DNA of 64,000 nucleotides, from positions 124,001 to 188,000 of the IMG/VR virus record IMGVR_UViG_3300017917_002434; one strand, given 5' to 3'. The translations under genes were made by a program, and so were the position numbers. Below, piece by piece: positions 54,101 to 63,689 of the stretch. The notes under the pieces were generated by a model, which searched no databases, was not told the origin of the DNA, and saw nothing but the letters and a program-made list of their open reading frames with translations. This stretch comes from a virus. The first letter of the stretch is position 1. The number at the start of each line of letters is the position of its first letter.

Positions 54101-56871
54101 TAAATGATGTACAAGTCGATAACGACCTAATATACAATGTTGTTAATTCGAACAATATTCAAACAATTCTAGCGACATCGGACATATTTGATGCTGGCGT
54201 AAAAATATCAGGAAATGTGATAGAAACTCCTACCCCAGATTTGATAATAAATGCGGCGGGCACCGGAAAAGTAAAAACTGATTCAGTATTGATAGATCAA
54301 GATCTCACAGTTATAGGAACGACAACTCTTAAGTCAACTACTGTAGATTCGATAGTGTCGACAGCTCAAATAACATTAACTGGAAATTCACAGATTATAG
54401 GAGATGTGTCTGTAACAAATAATCTGTCTGTAAATTATTCAGTGTTTAAAGACGTTTCGATACAGGGCAACGTAATAACAACTACGATCGGTAATAATGA
54501 TTTATTATTAAGAGCTGCCGGTAGCGGTAATGTAGTATTCCAAGAAAATGTTTTAGTAGATAATAATACTATTGTACAAAATAATACTTCAGCGAACGCT
54601 GCTACAATAGCTACCGAAGTATCATCTTCGCAGATGATTCTAGACGGTGTAACAATCACCGGCAACGTGATAGAATCAAATGATCTAAACAACGATTTAG
54701 TTTTAGATCCTAACGGCATTTTACAAATTACTGGAACAGATGTCGCATTTAATACTGCCTTAACAGTTGCTGGTTCAACAACGTTATCCGATTTGTCTAT
54801 CACAGGACTTGTTACACACACCAACAATTTAATAAGAACCGGTGATGTTGAAATTACAGGATCAACTTCGATACAGCAATCATTAGCAGTTTCTGGATAC
54901 GCACAATTTCAAAATTTAAGAATAGACGGAAATAGAATTTCGTCTAGTGCTAATATCGAATTATCGGCACAGCCGAGTAGGATTGTTATTTTTAATGATA
55001 ATTTAGTAATAGATAATAATCTTGATATCGGAGCAGATTTATTTTCCGACGATTTGACTGTGAGAACCCAAGCCACAGGATTATCGATTTTTGCCGACGA
55101 TATTTTAGTACAAGAAAATTTTATAACTACCACAGCATCTAATGCTGATTTAGAACTTCGGGCTAATGGTACCGGCAGTGTCAATATAACCGATAATTTT
55201 AAAATAATAAATGCTGCCACTATATCAGGCACAACTACTTTATCAAACACAGACATAACCGATCTAGTATTAATCGGTCAGCTTAATCAAACCGGCAACA
55301 TTAATCAGCTCGGTAATGTATCAATAATCGGTGACATTTCGTCTGACGTTTTTACTAACGGTGATATTCTTATAACTGGAAATACTATCGCAACAACAAG
55401 CTCAGATTCAGATATTGAATTATTAGCATCGGGCGGTATAGGAAATATCGTAGTACCAAATTCTAACGTAGTTATAGAGAACGATCTTACAGTAAATGAT
55501 GCTTACATAGCAGTACAAAATATAACATTTCCTAATGATGTCACTAGCGATGTTTACGAAAGTGATCAGGTAAGAATACAAAATAATTACATAGAAACAT
55601 ACACATCAAACACCGATTTAGAACTAGCTGCTCACGGGACTGGTCGAGTTACTGTACAACCTACTCTAGAAATTCCTACAGGACAATTTAATCTAACAGG
55701 AAATTCAACTTTCCCAGCGACCGATATTGTAGGAACGTTTGGATTAACTGGAACAAAACAACACACCGGAACATTTAATCTTTCAGGAGAATATAATCTA
55801 ACAGGTAATCTTATTACTAACGGACAAGCATTATTTGAAGATTATAATTTTATCGATTTTAGGATAGCAACTACTACTTCTAACAGTAATGTAGATCTAA
55901 GAGCAGCAGGTTCAGGAAAAGTAATATTTAACGACTCGGTTTTATTGAGTCAAGATCTTACAGTATTTGGTGATATATTATCGAGGAATATTACAGGTAC
56001 AACCATAGTTACAGATACGATTTCAGACGGCGACATTCGCATCAAAGATAATTTTATAGAGACTACGTTATCAAATAGTAATTTACATCTGTTAGGTTCT
56101 GGAACAGGCAGCGTGATTTTAGAAAAAACTAGAATTACAAACAATATTATCTCTACTGTAGATACTAATTCTAATTTAAACGTAACACCATTAGTAGGGC
56201 AGCTTGTAGATTTTGATAAAACCAATGCTATTAAATTACCTGCTGGAACTAGCCTTAATAAATTAACCGGAGTCACAGGCGAACTAAGATTTAATACTTC
56301 TGTGTCTAGATTTGAAGGGTGGACAAATAATGGATCTATAACATATGGGGGTATATTTTCTAGAAATCGTGCTACTTCTGTGAGAGCACTGGATACTGAT
56401 GTTTTAGACTTTAGAATTAATAATGTTTCTAGGATGAGTATCAACAGCACCACAGTTAACCTTACAGCATTATTAACAGGATCATTAATATTCAGCGGAA
56501 ATACTATTTCTAGCACCAGCAATAGTAATATTAATTTAGACCCTAATGGAACAGGTGAAGTTGTAATGGGTGATATACTGTTTACAGGTACCACTCTTAC
56601 AAATACAGATCCTACAGAAAACATGGTTTTACAAAATACTGGATCCGGTTATGTAAAATTTAATACAACTACAGCATTAGTAATTCCTACCGGCGACACA
56701 TCTAGCAGACCACTAACTCCTGAAGTCGGAGATATTCGTTTTAACACTGATCTCAGTGCCCCTGAAGTGTTTAATGGTATAGCATATTCAACTTTAGCGG
56801 GTAATTCAACAAACGCCACGCTAGCAGAAATCCAAGAGCTAAACGAGATCTACGCCATCCTACTTGGTTAA
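51172..56871 (+). CDS. Giant fibre protein 1, 1,899 residues
   Basis: TTG start with AAGGGG upstream; the N terminus 'GRISGPMLKANLERLGVDLV' aligns with the next gene, which supports the start. Residues about 234-305 form a pectate-lyase-like beta-helix start ('FRTIKHALSFATAGDTVTIY', 'PGVYQETFPLEVPEGVTVNG'). A segment of about 150 residues (about 365-545) is unique to this copy, after which homology resumes at 'ASMLFHSVTFIVPN'. From residue about 870 to 1640 there are eleven SNxxLxLxAxGTGxV motifs in an alternating pattern. The C-terminal cap 'LRFNTSVSRFEGWTNNG' occurs in fibres. Probably a long tail or head fibre that trimerises; receptor unknown. Confidence 0.85.
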   Translation: MADLGRISGPMLKANLERLGVDLVFENQFGDNNLYLDVNSRKIGINTNAMPRELTVDGTLGTIGLIVDNDAQLTNLYLDGDTGTITSYTGDVTIQATGTLFADILETPSLIFNDNYIQGVISNENIELVPHGTGKVLLDGNAVISGNVQGDSNLIIKGDITFGNDINTDTVNITTEIAGNLDPKINEVYNIGRPDKKWDELHSELVNGEFLITEDLTAVANVNSNAAKRPGNSYFVSTLGVDSGIWNDGTHQLGGFRTIKHALSFATAGDTVTIYPGVYQETFPLEVPEGVTVNGTNIRTVIIEPDSSSEFKDCFLLNAGSTVSNLTVRDFFYNSSTDEGYGFRFAPNYDATERSPYVQNITVITKEIPNTLLPGAIYVDPEGLGLSFDTYGVTVSKSGHSEALVQSWVGKTMATYFGPSFPVTFYTITGYEPSVQDPTQLWNLILAEPFNPLQQGFSFSIYPSGTTFILPPNDYDMTGASIGEPWVAYFKTNLPLDFNTVVGQGWSINNNGVVYVIDYVIQDPINTNMWRIYVTTSLVPASGIPIFSSPSGSAGAPAGRGALVDGSNAVPQSITASMLFHSVTFIVPNSVGLYMTNGVRVEWLNSFTYFASKGLYATNGSTGRLSPDGSTMLYGAELRSIGSANVYGLVGAEGDGSSVLMYLINHNFAYIGTGTSSINDDTAVVQADETVTINGARIYWQSDDHKGNFRVGEAFFVNQETGFVTFNGIGQSVSGINEIIFSAGDDITILNAERIETGDVVFQGNLLSTATGDLNIKSALAPQTLQTSNIAGNLDVTGNISIDGTINIGNAGAIDTVTFASEVDSDIIPKFPNSSSLGITALAWNSIWLGQADFNDIVINDNKIYTTTSNSNLELYAAGTGKVVFNALQVETGFDAVNIVNLDDINIIGTFSQTGNQTRTGNTTITGDYQLSNTLTLSVPSLSFGDISVDSNVISTVQSNADLQLLASGTGNIYVPINDVQVDNDLIYNVVNSNNIQTILATSDIFDAGVKISGNVIETPTPDLIINAAGTGKVKTDSVLIDQDLTVIGTTTLKSTTVDSIVSTAQITLTGNSQIIGDVSVTNNLSVNYSVFKDVSIQGNVITTTIGNNDLLLRAAGSGNVVFQENVLVDNNTIVQNNTSANAATIATEVSSSQMILDGVTITGNVIESNDLNNDLVLDPNGILQITGTDVAFNTALTVAGSTTLSDLSITGLVTHTNNLIRTGDVEITGSTSIQQSLAVSGYAQFQNLRIDGNRISSSANIELSAQPSRIVIFNDNLVIDNNLDIGADLFSDDLTVRTQATGLSIFADDILVQENFITTTASNADLELRANGTGSVNITDNFKIINAATISGTTTLSNTDITDLVLIGQLNQTGNINQLGNVSIIGDISSDVFTNGDILITGNTIATTSSDSDIELLASGGIGNIVVPNSNVVIENDLTVNDAYIAVQNITFPNDVTSDVYESDQVRIQNNYIETYTSNTDLELAAHGTGRVTVQPTLEIPTGQFNLTGNSTFPATDIVGTFGLTGTKQHTGTFNLSGEYNLTGNLITNGQALFEDYNFIDFRIATTTSNSNVDLRAAGSGKVIFNDSVLLSQDLTVFGDILSRNITGTTIVTDTISDGDIRIKDNFIETTLSNSNLHLLGSGTGSVILEKTRITNNIISTVDTNSNLNVTPLVGQLVDFDKTNAIKLPAGTSLNKLTGVTGELRFNTSVSRFEGWTNNGSITYGGIFSRNRATSVRALDTDVLDFRINNVSRMSINSTTVNLTALLTGSLIFSGNTISSTSNSNINLDPNGTGEVVMGDILFTGTTLTNTDPTENMVLQNTGSGYVKFNTTTALVIPTGDTSSRPLTPEVGDIRFNTDLSAPEVFNGIAYSTLAGNSTNATLAEIQELNEIYAILLG
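53785..56082 (+). repeat. Alternating long/short protein repeat, five super-units
   Basis: Eleven copies of the S-N-x-D/N-L motif are spaced 270, 183, 261, 195, 258, 195, 264, 204, 273 and 192 nt apart. The long/short alternation gives five units of about 455-470 nt (about 150-157 residues). DNA identity between units is low, so this is an old protein-level repeat. Confidence 0.8.
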
Positions 56872-56882
56872 ACTACCCAAAC

Positions 56883-56890
56883 GATAAATA
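56883..56890 (+). promoter_or_regulatory. Late-promoter box GATAAATA before giant fibre 2
   Basis: GATAAATA followed by CTATT, as in the T4 late consensus TATAAATACTATT; 116 nt before the ATG at 57007. Confidence 0.7.
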
Positions 56891-57006
56891 CTATTGATTA
56901 CAAGGACGACCAATCCTTGTATGGTTAAACTGTGGTAAACCAGCAAAGAGCCCGCAAGGGATGAGAATTCGGTTAACCGTGAAACACGGGGTGAAAAGGA
57001 GAGCGA
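56891..57006 (+). promoter_or_regulatory. Structured 5' leader of giant fibre 2
   Basis: Hairpins in order: ACAAGGA/TCCTTGT (56900-56920), TGGTT/AACCA (56922-56942), a short CCC-GCAA-GGG stem near 56951-56960, and CCGTG/CACGG with an AAA loop (56977-56989). AAGGAG sits at 56997-57002 in an unpaired stretch before the ATG. No ORF. Confidence 0.5.
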
Positions 57007-60000
57007 ATGAGCCAGCTTGGTCGTATTAGCGGTCCGCTCTTAAAGGCAAACCTTCTACGCCAAGGTGTAGATCTAGCCTTTGAGACCGACCTACTTTATC
57101 TTGATGTTGTTAACAGGCGAATCGGCATAAAGACTGCTACTCCTAGTCACGAACTCCAAGTAAACGGTACGACCCGCACAACAAATCTAGAAGTCACGGG
57201 ATCTACAGCACAGATAGGCGACTTCTTATTTTCACCGAATACAATAACATATGACGGCGATTTAACTTTTAATCTGCCAGAAGGTTCTGCCCTAAGAACC
57301 AGCAAGTTCTCCATAGATTCAATCGATATTTTTAACAATATCATAGCAACCAACGAATCAAATGCTAATTTAGAAATTCGTCCTAGCGGTACTGGAATCG
57401 TTGACATCAAATCCGGAGTACAAGTAGCAGGAGATTTACAAGTTGACGGTGCAATCACTGCCGACGGTAACATAATTTTAGGTGATGCTACTACTGATAC
57501 CCTTACCTTCAATGCTGAAATAAACAGCGACTTAATTCCTGACGCAAATGAAACATATAGATTAGGATCAAATCCTTCCACCGGAGGAAAACGCTGGTAT
57601 GATACATGGACACGCAATCTATATGCTGATATTATTACTTCACAGAATCTAATCATAGATGGAGTAAACATTTCAGCATTGCCTGGAAACATGCTATACG
57701 TATCTGCGGTAAATGGAGATGATACAAGACAAGGCGAACACCCTAACGATACATTAAAAACACTGAAACAAGCTCTAAATCTTGCTACAGCAGGAACTAC
57801 GATATATCTATATCCAGGAGTTTACGTAGAGGAGTTTCCTTTAGAAGTTCCCGTAGGTGTTACAGTTAAAGGTACAGGAATACGTTCAGTACGCATAGTA
57901 CCTACAACACAAACCGAATATAACGATGCTTTTTTACTCAACGGTGAAACTACTGTCGAAGATTTAACAGTTGCTGATTTTTATAGTGGCGGCAATTATT
58001 TTACAGTTACGTCTGCTTCGGCAGGTACCACAACAGTTAATGTAGGCACATCGCCTTTCGCTCATACCTATGTTAGCGGCGGAACTATTGAATTTATCGA
58101 CAGTAGTAGCGGAAATGTTACCGGTGCTACTTACACTCACACTACTGGTACTTTAGTATTAACACATACCGGTGGTACTGCTAGCCCAGGCGACAGAGTA
58201 TTTCTATCAAATCTAACATTCAGCTGTAACGGCGGAAATAGAGTATTTCCGGATAACGGTTACGCATTTAGGTTTGCTACAGATTTTGAAGTTACGACTA
58301 GATCACCGTACGTTAGAAACGTCACTGTACTAACCAAAGGTACTATTGTAGGTCCGGGCGATCCATTAGGATTTGGTTCAGGCGATGCTGGTAAAGGTGC
58401 GTATGTAGATGGTGCGTATGCTACTGCGATTTCTAAAGAAGCCAGTATGCTGTTCCACTCCGTGACATTTATTACACCGGGCGTAGATGGCTTGTCAGCT
58501 ACGAACGGTGCTAGGGTAGAGTGGTTAAATTCATTTACTTATTATGCTAACAAAGGTATGAATTTGTTCAGCAGCAACGACGGTTTTAATAGCGACGGCA
58601 AAACAAGAATAAAGATTTCTAATAGAACAGGAACATTTAATGTAGGTAACACACTGAGCTATTACGACACTGACGGAACTACTGTTTTAGCTTCCGGAAC
58701 AATTCAAAGTATAGACGGTGATTTTTTCAACATAGACGGCAAGAATGCCGGATGGGTTACCTTAGAAGATAGAATAGGAAAAACAGTTACAGTTAGCGGT
58801 GATGCTAAACTGTCAACTGCTCAGAAAAAATTTGGTTCAGCAAGTCTTGTATTAGACGGCACCGGCGATTTTATTAATATAGCGAGTCAGCCTGATTTTG
58901 GATACGGAACAGGCGATTTTACTATAGAATTTTTCTGGAGACCCACAGCATTAGGTACTCAACAAGTTTTATTAGATTGTAGAACTGCTGCAACTGATAC
59001 AGCACTTTATTTAGAAATGAATGCTGCTGGTAATATTAGACTATTTGTCAGTGGAGCATATCGTATTACTTCCAGTGTGGCATGTACCGCGGGAACATTT
59101 AATCACATAGCTCTTTTTAGAGTCGGCGGAGTTACAAAATTAGCAGTTAACGGAACGATTACACCAACTACTTACACAGATGCTAACAATTATCCAGCAA
59201 GACCTTTTAGATTAGGAGCTACTTGGACAGGAACAACAGCCTCTAACGGTTATTTTGATGAAGTTAGAGTAGTAAAAGGCATAGCGAAATATACATCGTC
59301 AGTTACAGTGCCTACCGCGGCATTCACGAGCGACTCGTCTACTGTACTGTTACTGCACTTTAATGGTACAAATAATTCAACTATAATAGTAGATGACGGC
59401 GTAACAACACAAGACATTAGAACTTCGGCCGGCGGAACCGCCACAGTAATTGATCTAGCAGATTACTCAGATTTTGGTGCCGAACTAAGAAGTATTGGCT
59501 CTGCTTGTGTGTATGGAAACTATGGTGCTTACGGCGATGGCGATGGCGTCATAGCATATCTCATCGGACAAAATTTAGCTTATATAGGTAACGGCGGAGA
59601 TTCGAATAATGATCCGACTACAGTTATTCAGGCTAACGAAATTGTAGAATTAAATCGTGCTAAGATTTTCTATACTTCGGTTGATCACAAAGGTGATTTC
59701 CGTGTAGGTGATCAATTTTATATTAATCAAGACACTGGTGAAGTTGTCTTTAGTAATTCTAACGTAGCAGTTACAGGTAGTTTACTATTCAACGATGGCG
59801 TAAATCAGACCTACATTGATGCTACAAAGATCGAAACAGGCGATTTCCGTATATCAAACAACACCGTAGAAACACTTAGCCAAGTAATGAATATAAATTC
59901 ATTCACCGGCGAAGTAAATTTCTTAAACAATGTTAATATCGCCGGCGATCTCGATGTTACAGGAAATGTAACGATCGGCGGTAACATTACGATAGGCGAT

Positions 60001-63000
60001 CAAACTACAGATTCTGTTAATATTGAAGCGAGAATTAACAGCGATATCATTCCTAAATTAAACGATACTTATGATCTAGGAACTACAGTCGAACGCTGGA
60101 GACAGATATTTGTTAATAAATTAACTGCTGACAATATAGAAATCGTAGACAATAAGATTTCTACGTTAGATTCAAACAGCGACCTCGAGTTATCAGCAGC
60201 CGGAACAGGTAAAGTTCTTATTCCTAACAATGACCTACAAGTAAACAGTACTTTCACAGTCATAGGAACTACTAATCTACAAAATACTAATGTCGTAGGT
60301 AATTTAAACCTTACAGGTAACTCTACTATAACAGGCGATGTAGTACAAAACGGAGACCTTAGCGTTACCGGATCGTTCTTTTCAGCTTCCTTAGATCTTG
60401 AAAATATCGAGATAGTTGAAAACAATATTAGAACCAAAAACAGTAATCAAGACCTACAACTAGAAGCAGCGGGTACTGGTAGGATTTATATTCCATCCAA
60501 CGACGTTCAGATGGATCAAGACCTTACAGTTTTAGGCACGATTACTGGTCCTGTGATCAATAACACTGGAACAATTACATCTAGTACATTTACTAACAAT
60601 AACATTGTCATAAGCACCAATACTATTGCTGCGACAACATCGAATTCGGATCTAGAACTTAGATCAAATGGTACAGGAAAAGTATATGTTTCCAACAGTG
60701 ACGTACAGATCGACGAAGATCTAGAAGTCATCGGCGATACTAACTTAGCAGTTACAAATATCACAGGTACACTGACAGTTAATGGAAACATAGTACAGAC
60801 TGGCAATTATACACAAACTGGCGATCTAACCATAACAGGAAATCTTTCAGTTGGCGACGCAGCTCAATTTGAAAATATTCTTGTTGACGATAATTTTATC
60901 ACAACTACTGTATCAAACAGCGACTTAGAATTAAGAGCGGCAGGCACAGGTAGTGTAATTATTGACGGAACTGATTTAGAAGTACTAGGAAATCTTAACG
61001 TAGTTAATACATTAACTGCTAATTCTCTAAACATAGCTACAGACATTACTGCTGACAGATATACTAACGGTAATATTCTCATCGAAAATAATGTAATATC
61101 AACGACATTATCAAACAGCGATTTAGAACTTAGAGCTAACGGTGTAGGAATTGTACAGGTTACTAGTGATGCTAATATAGATCAAAGTCTAACTGTGTCT
61201 GGAATAACTACGCTGTTAGGATCTACAAATGATGTTACTGGGGTAATAAATCATGTAGGCGATCTTAATCAAACAGGTACAACTACTCATACCGGAGATT
61301 ACTCTTTAACCGGTAATCTCACAGTTGATACTTACGCTCAGTTCGAGAATATACGCATTGACGGCAACCAACTGTACACTACAGAATCAAATAGCAATCT
61401 TGAACTAGCAGCCAGCGGCGTAGGAATAATTTCTATACCTAATAACGACGTAGTAGCAGGACAGAATCTCACTGTCAACGGAACACTGACCGTCGAAAAC
61501 ATTTCTTTAACTATTCTTGAAACAGAAATAGTACAGACTAGCGACATTCGCATACAAAATAATTTTATTACCACTACTCTGTCAAACAGCAATCTCGAAT
61601 TACGTGCCAACGGCACAGGAGAAGTCGTAGTTCCTAACGCAGATGTTGTAGTACAGAACGATTTTACAGTACAGGGCAACACAAATTTACAGAATACAGG
61701 TATAACCGGAACACTAACACAAGTTGGCAATACAACACATACCGGAAATACTACACAAACCGGAGATTACACATTAAACGGTAATTTAGATGTCAGCGGC
61801 CTAGCAGAGATTGCGGATATACAGATTAACGGTAATCAAATTTCATCCATTAACGGATTGAATCTAGTCCTAGATGCTCCCGGATCTGGTATAGTCTACA
61901 TACCAGAAAATGATGTATTAATAGAAAACGACTTATTTGTTAACGGTACACTGTACGCTAACAACGTCATAGGTACTTTTGGATCATTACAATCTAATGA
62001 GATAGATACCGGCGATATTGTAGTACGCGGTAATAGAATTACTACAACACTTTCAAACAGCGACCTTGAATTACGTGCTAACGGCACGGGGTCTGTAATA
62101 ATTGACAACACAGATTTAATCGTAAACGGTGACCTAATAGTTACTACAGATGTACAATTAAACAACACACAGATTACCGGAACACTGACTCACAATGGTA
62201 CTGCTAATCATACAGGAACTGTAAATCAAACTGGAGCATATAATTTAACCGGAAATATGAATATCACCGGTACTGCTCAATACAGCAATATTCGTGTAGA
62301 AGGCAACGTTATTAGAACTACAGTACCAGGCAGCGATCTAACTTTCCAGGCCACGGGTGCCGGCATAATCACTGCTCCTTTCAATGACGTTGAGATAACA
62401 CAGAATTTAACTGTATCGGGGGATGTAACTACTACTGATATAGTAGCTTCAAACTCAGTTACAGCACCGATTATCAACTTAGGTTCTATAACTATCAGCG
62501 GTAACCTTATTACCACAAACACATCTAATACCAATTTAGAACTTAGAGCTAACGGCACCGGCGGAATAGAATTAGAGTCTATCATAGTCAATCAAAATCA
62601 GATTACTACTCAAAATAACACAGATATTGTTATCGCTCCAAACGGCACAGGTATCGTTGATTTCCAGGGTACACAGGCCGTAAGATTGCCGAGAGGGACA
62701 GTGGCAGAACGTCCAGTTGGTCAAGCTGGTCAATTGAGATATAACACTACCAGCAATTATTACGAAGGTTTCGACGGAACAAATTGGCGTAGATTAGACG
62801 GTGTTTATGACCTAGATGAAAATACCTACATAACTCCAGAGACTACTCCCGGAGCCAATGATAACGTTATTAGTTTTTACATTAATGGTCTGAATCGTGC
62901 TACCTTAAACGCTACAGGATTTTCTACAAGTAACGTAGATATAGGCAATATAAATATCACGGGTAATACGATTTCTACTACCAATACTGACGGGAACTTA

Positions 63001-63342
63001 ATATTGGCTCCGAACGGTACTGGTAGTACTGTTATTGGCGTTTTTGCCTTACGTAATAATACTATTACAAACACACAGAATGACGCTGTAACTTCTTTTA
63101 ACCAAACAGGTACCGGATACTTTAAAATTTCCGGAACCAACGGCTTCGTCCTTCCAAGAGGATCAGACGCAGAAAGAGGAGTGATTTTTGAAACAGGTAT
63201 GATGAGATACAATACCACAGATCAGCGTGTAGAAGTGTATGATGGCATAACTTGGGTTTCGGCAGCAGGTAGCACAGGAACTGGTATTACTTATAGCGAA
63301 GCAGAAGGATTAGCTATTACAACAGCATTAATTTTTGGATGA
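57007..63342 (+). CDS. Giant fibre protein 2 with LamG-like insertion, 2,111 residues
   Basis: Paralogue of the preceding fibre: N terminus 'GRISGPLLKANLLRQGVDLA', pectate-lyase-like start at about 229-290 ('LKTLKQALNLATAGTTIYLY', 'PGVYVEEFPLEVPVGVTVKG'), 'ASMLFHSVTFITPGVDGLSA' and 'RVEWLNSFTYYANKG'. It lacks the 150-residue segment of fibre 1 but carries a laminin-G/concanavalin-like domain at about 605-790 ('SLVLDGTGDFINIASQPDFG', 'FTIEFFWRP', 'GYFDEVRVVKGIAKY'), a fold that often binds glycans. Then come five long/short super-repeats and the cap 'GQLRYNTTSNYYEGFDGTNW'. AAGGAG before ATG. Probably a host-recognition fibre; inference. Confidence 0.86.
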   Translation: MSQLGRISGPLLKANLLRQGVDLAFETDLLYLDVVNRRIGIKTATPSHELQVNGTTRTTNLEVTGSTAQIGDFLFSPNTITYDGDLTFNLPEGSALRTSKFSIDSIDIFNNIIATNESNANLEIRPSGTGIVDIKSGVQVAGDLQVDGAITADGNIILGDATTDTLTFNAEINSDLIPDANETYRLGSNPSTGGKRWYDTWTRNLYADIITSQNLIIDGVNISALPGNMLYVSAVNGDDTRQGEHPNDTLKTLKQALNLATAGTTIYLYPGVYVEEFPLEVPVGVTVKGTGIRSVRIVPTTQTEYNDAFLLNGETTVEDLTVADFYSGGNYFTVTSASAGTTTVNVGTSPFAHTYVSGGTIEFIDSSSGNVTGATYTHTTGTLVLTHTGGTASPGDRVFLSNLTFSCNGGNRVFPDNGYAFRFATDFEVTTRSPYVRNVTVLTKGTIVGPGDPLGFGSGDAGKGAYVDGAYATAISKEASMLFHSVTFITPGVDGLSATNGARVEWLNSFTYYANKGMNLFSSNDGFNSDGKTRIKISNRTGTFNVGNTLSYYDTDGTTVLASGTIQSIDGDFFNIDGKNAGWVTLEDRIGKTVTVSGDAKLSTAQKKFGSASLVLDGTGDFINIASQPDFGYGTGDFTIEFFWRPTALGTQQVLLDCRTAATDTALYLEMNAAGNIRLFVSGAYRITSSVACTAGTFNHIALFRVGGVTKLAVNGTITPTTYTDANNYPARPFRLGATWTGTTASNGYFDEVRVVKGIAKYTSSVTVPTAAFTSDSSTVLLLHFNGTNNSTIIVDDGVTTQDIRTSAGGTATVIDLADYSDFGAELRSIGSACVYGNYGAYGDGDGVIAYLIGQNLAYIGNGGDSNNDPTTVIQANEIVELNRAKIFYTSVDHKGDFRVGDQFYINQDTGEVVFSNSNVAVTGSLLFNDGVNQTYIDATKIETGDFRISNNTVETLSQVMNINSFTGEVNFLNNVNIAGDLDVTGNVTIGGNITIGDQTTDSVNIEARINSDIIPKLNDTYDLGTTVERWRQIFVNKLTADNIEIVDNKISTLDSNSDLELSAAGTGKVLIPNNDLQVNSTFTVIGTTNLQNTNVVGNLNLTGNSTITGDVVQNGDLSVTGSFFSASLDLENIEIVENNIRTKNSNQDLQLEAAGTGRIYIPSNDVQMDQDLTVLGTITGPVINNTGTITSSTFTNNNIVISTNTIAATTSNSDLELRSNGTGKVYVSNSDVQIDEDLEVIGDTNLAVTNITGTLTVNGNIVQTGNYTQTGDLTITGNLSVGDAAQFENILVDDNFITTTVSNSDLELRAAGTGSVIIDGTDLEVLGNLNVVNTLTANSLNIATDITADRYTNGNILIENNVISTTLSNSDLELRANGVGIVQVTSDANIDQSLTVSGITTLLGSTNDVTGVINHVGDLNQTGTTTHTGDYSLTGNLTVDTYAQFENIRIDGNQLYTTESNSNLELAASGVGIISIPNNDVVAGQNLTVNGTLTVENISLTILETEIVQTSDIRIQNNFITTTLSNSNLELRANGTGEVVVPNADVVVQNDFTVQGNTNLQNTGITGTLTQVGNTTHTGNTTQTGDYTLNGNLDVSGLAEIADIQINGNQISSINGLNLVLDAPGSGIVYIPENDVLIENDLFVNGTLYANNVIGTFGSLQSNEIDTGDIVVRGNRITTTLSNSDLELRANGTGSVIIDNTDLIVNGDLIVTTDVQLNNTQITGTLTHNGTANHTGTVNQTGAYNLTGNMNITGTAQYSNIRVEGNVIRTTVPGSDLTFQATGAGIITAPFNDVEITQNLTVSGDVTTTDIVASNSVTAPIINLGSITISGNLITTNTSNTNLELRANGTGGIELESIIVNQNQITTQNNTDIVIAPNGTGIVDFQGTQAVRLPRGTVAERPVGQAGQLRYNTTSNYYEGFDGTNWRRLDGVYDLDENTYITPETTPGANDNVISFYINGLNRATLNATGFSTSNVDIGNINITGNTISTTNTDGNLILAPNGTGSTVIGVFALRNNTITNTQNDAVTSFNQTGTGYFKISGTNGFVLPRGSDAERGVIFETGMMRYNTTDQRVEVYDGITWVSAAGSTGTGITYSEAEGLAITTALIFG
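60172..62535 (+). repeat. Alternating long/short protein repeat, five super-units
   Basis: Eleven S-N-x-D/N-L motifs spaced 270, 198, 273, 198, 276, 195, 270, 201, 273 and 198 nt apart: five units of about 468-474 nt (156-158 residues), each made of a 90-92 and a 65-67 residue half. Same count and alternation as in fibre 1. Confidence 0.85.
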
Positions 63343-63350
63343 TAGATTAG

Positions 63351-63680
63351 ATGGCAACATTTTTTAGAAACAAAGTAGTTAAAGACCTAGGAATGATGTC
63401 TACCCATATGGTAGAAACTACTGCCGCCAGCCGAGTTACAGTTATCGGTCTAAGTATGACCAATCTAACAACAGCAGTCATCAAAGTCAGCATAACATTA
63501 ACAGACAATACTTCTACTACAGGTTATTTTATCAAAGATGTTACTATACCACCAAATCAAAGTTTACGAGTTATTAATGGTGGAGAGAAGTTAGTCATGG
63601 CAGAAAATAATTTATTAGCAGCTTTTGCCGATAGAGAAAATGCTGCCGATGTAATTGTAAGCTACGTCGAAATTATATAA
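63351..63680 (+). CDS. Small structural protein, distant paralogue of 49914-50285
   Basis: 109 residues, beta-rich. 'KDVTIPPNQSLRVINGGEKL' and 'VMAENNLLAAFADRENAADV' align with the second half of the 123-residue protein before fibre 1. N-terminal 'FFRNKVVKDLGMMSTHMVET' is not recognised. It begins 9 nt after the fibre 2 stop with a weak ribosome site, so it is co-transcribed with the fibre. Possibly a fibre-attachment or tip protein; inference only. Confidence 0.7.
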   Translation: MATFFRNKVVKDLGMMSTHMVETTAASRVTVIGLSMTNLTTAVIKVSITLTDNTSTTGYFIKDVTIPPNQSLRVINGGEKLVMAENNLLAAFADRENAADVIVSYVEII

Positions 63681-63689
63681 GGAATTGAT

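Noticed and set aside
53785-62535. CRISPR-like or DNA-level direct repeats
   Set aside because: Regular spacing reflects protein repeats in two fibres; DNA identity is low and there are no palindromic repeats or unique spacers of constant length.
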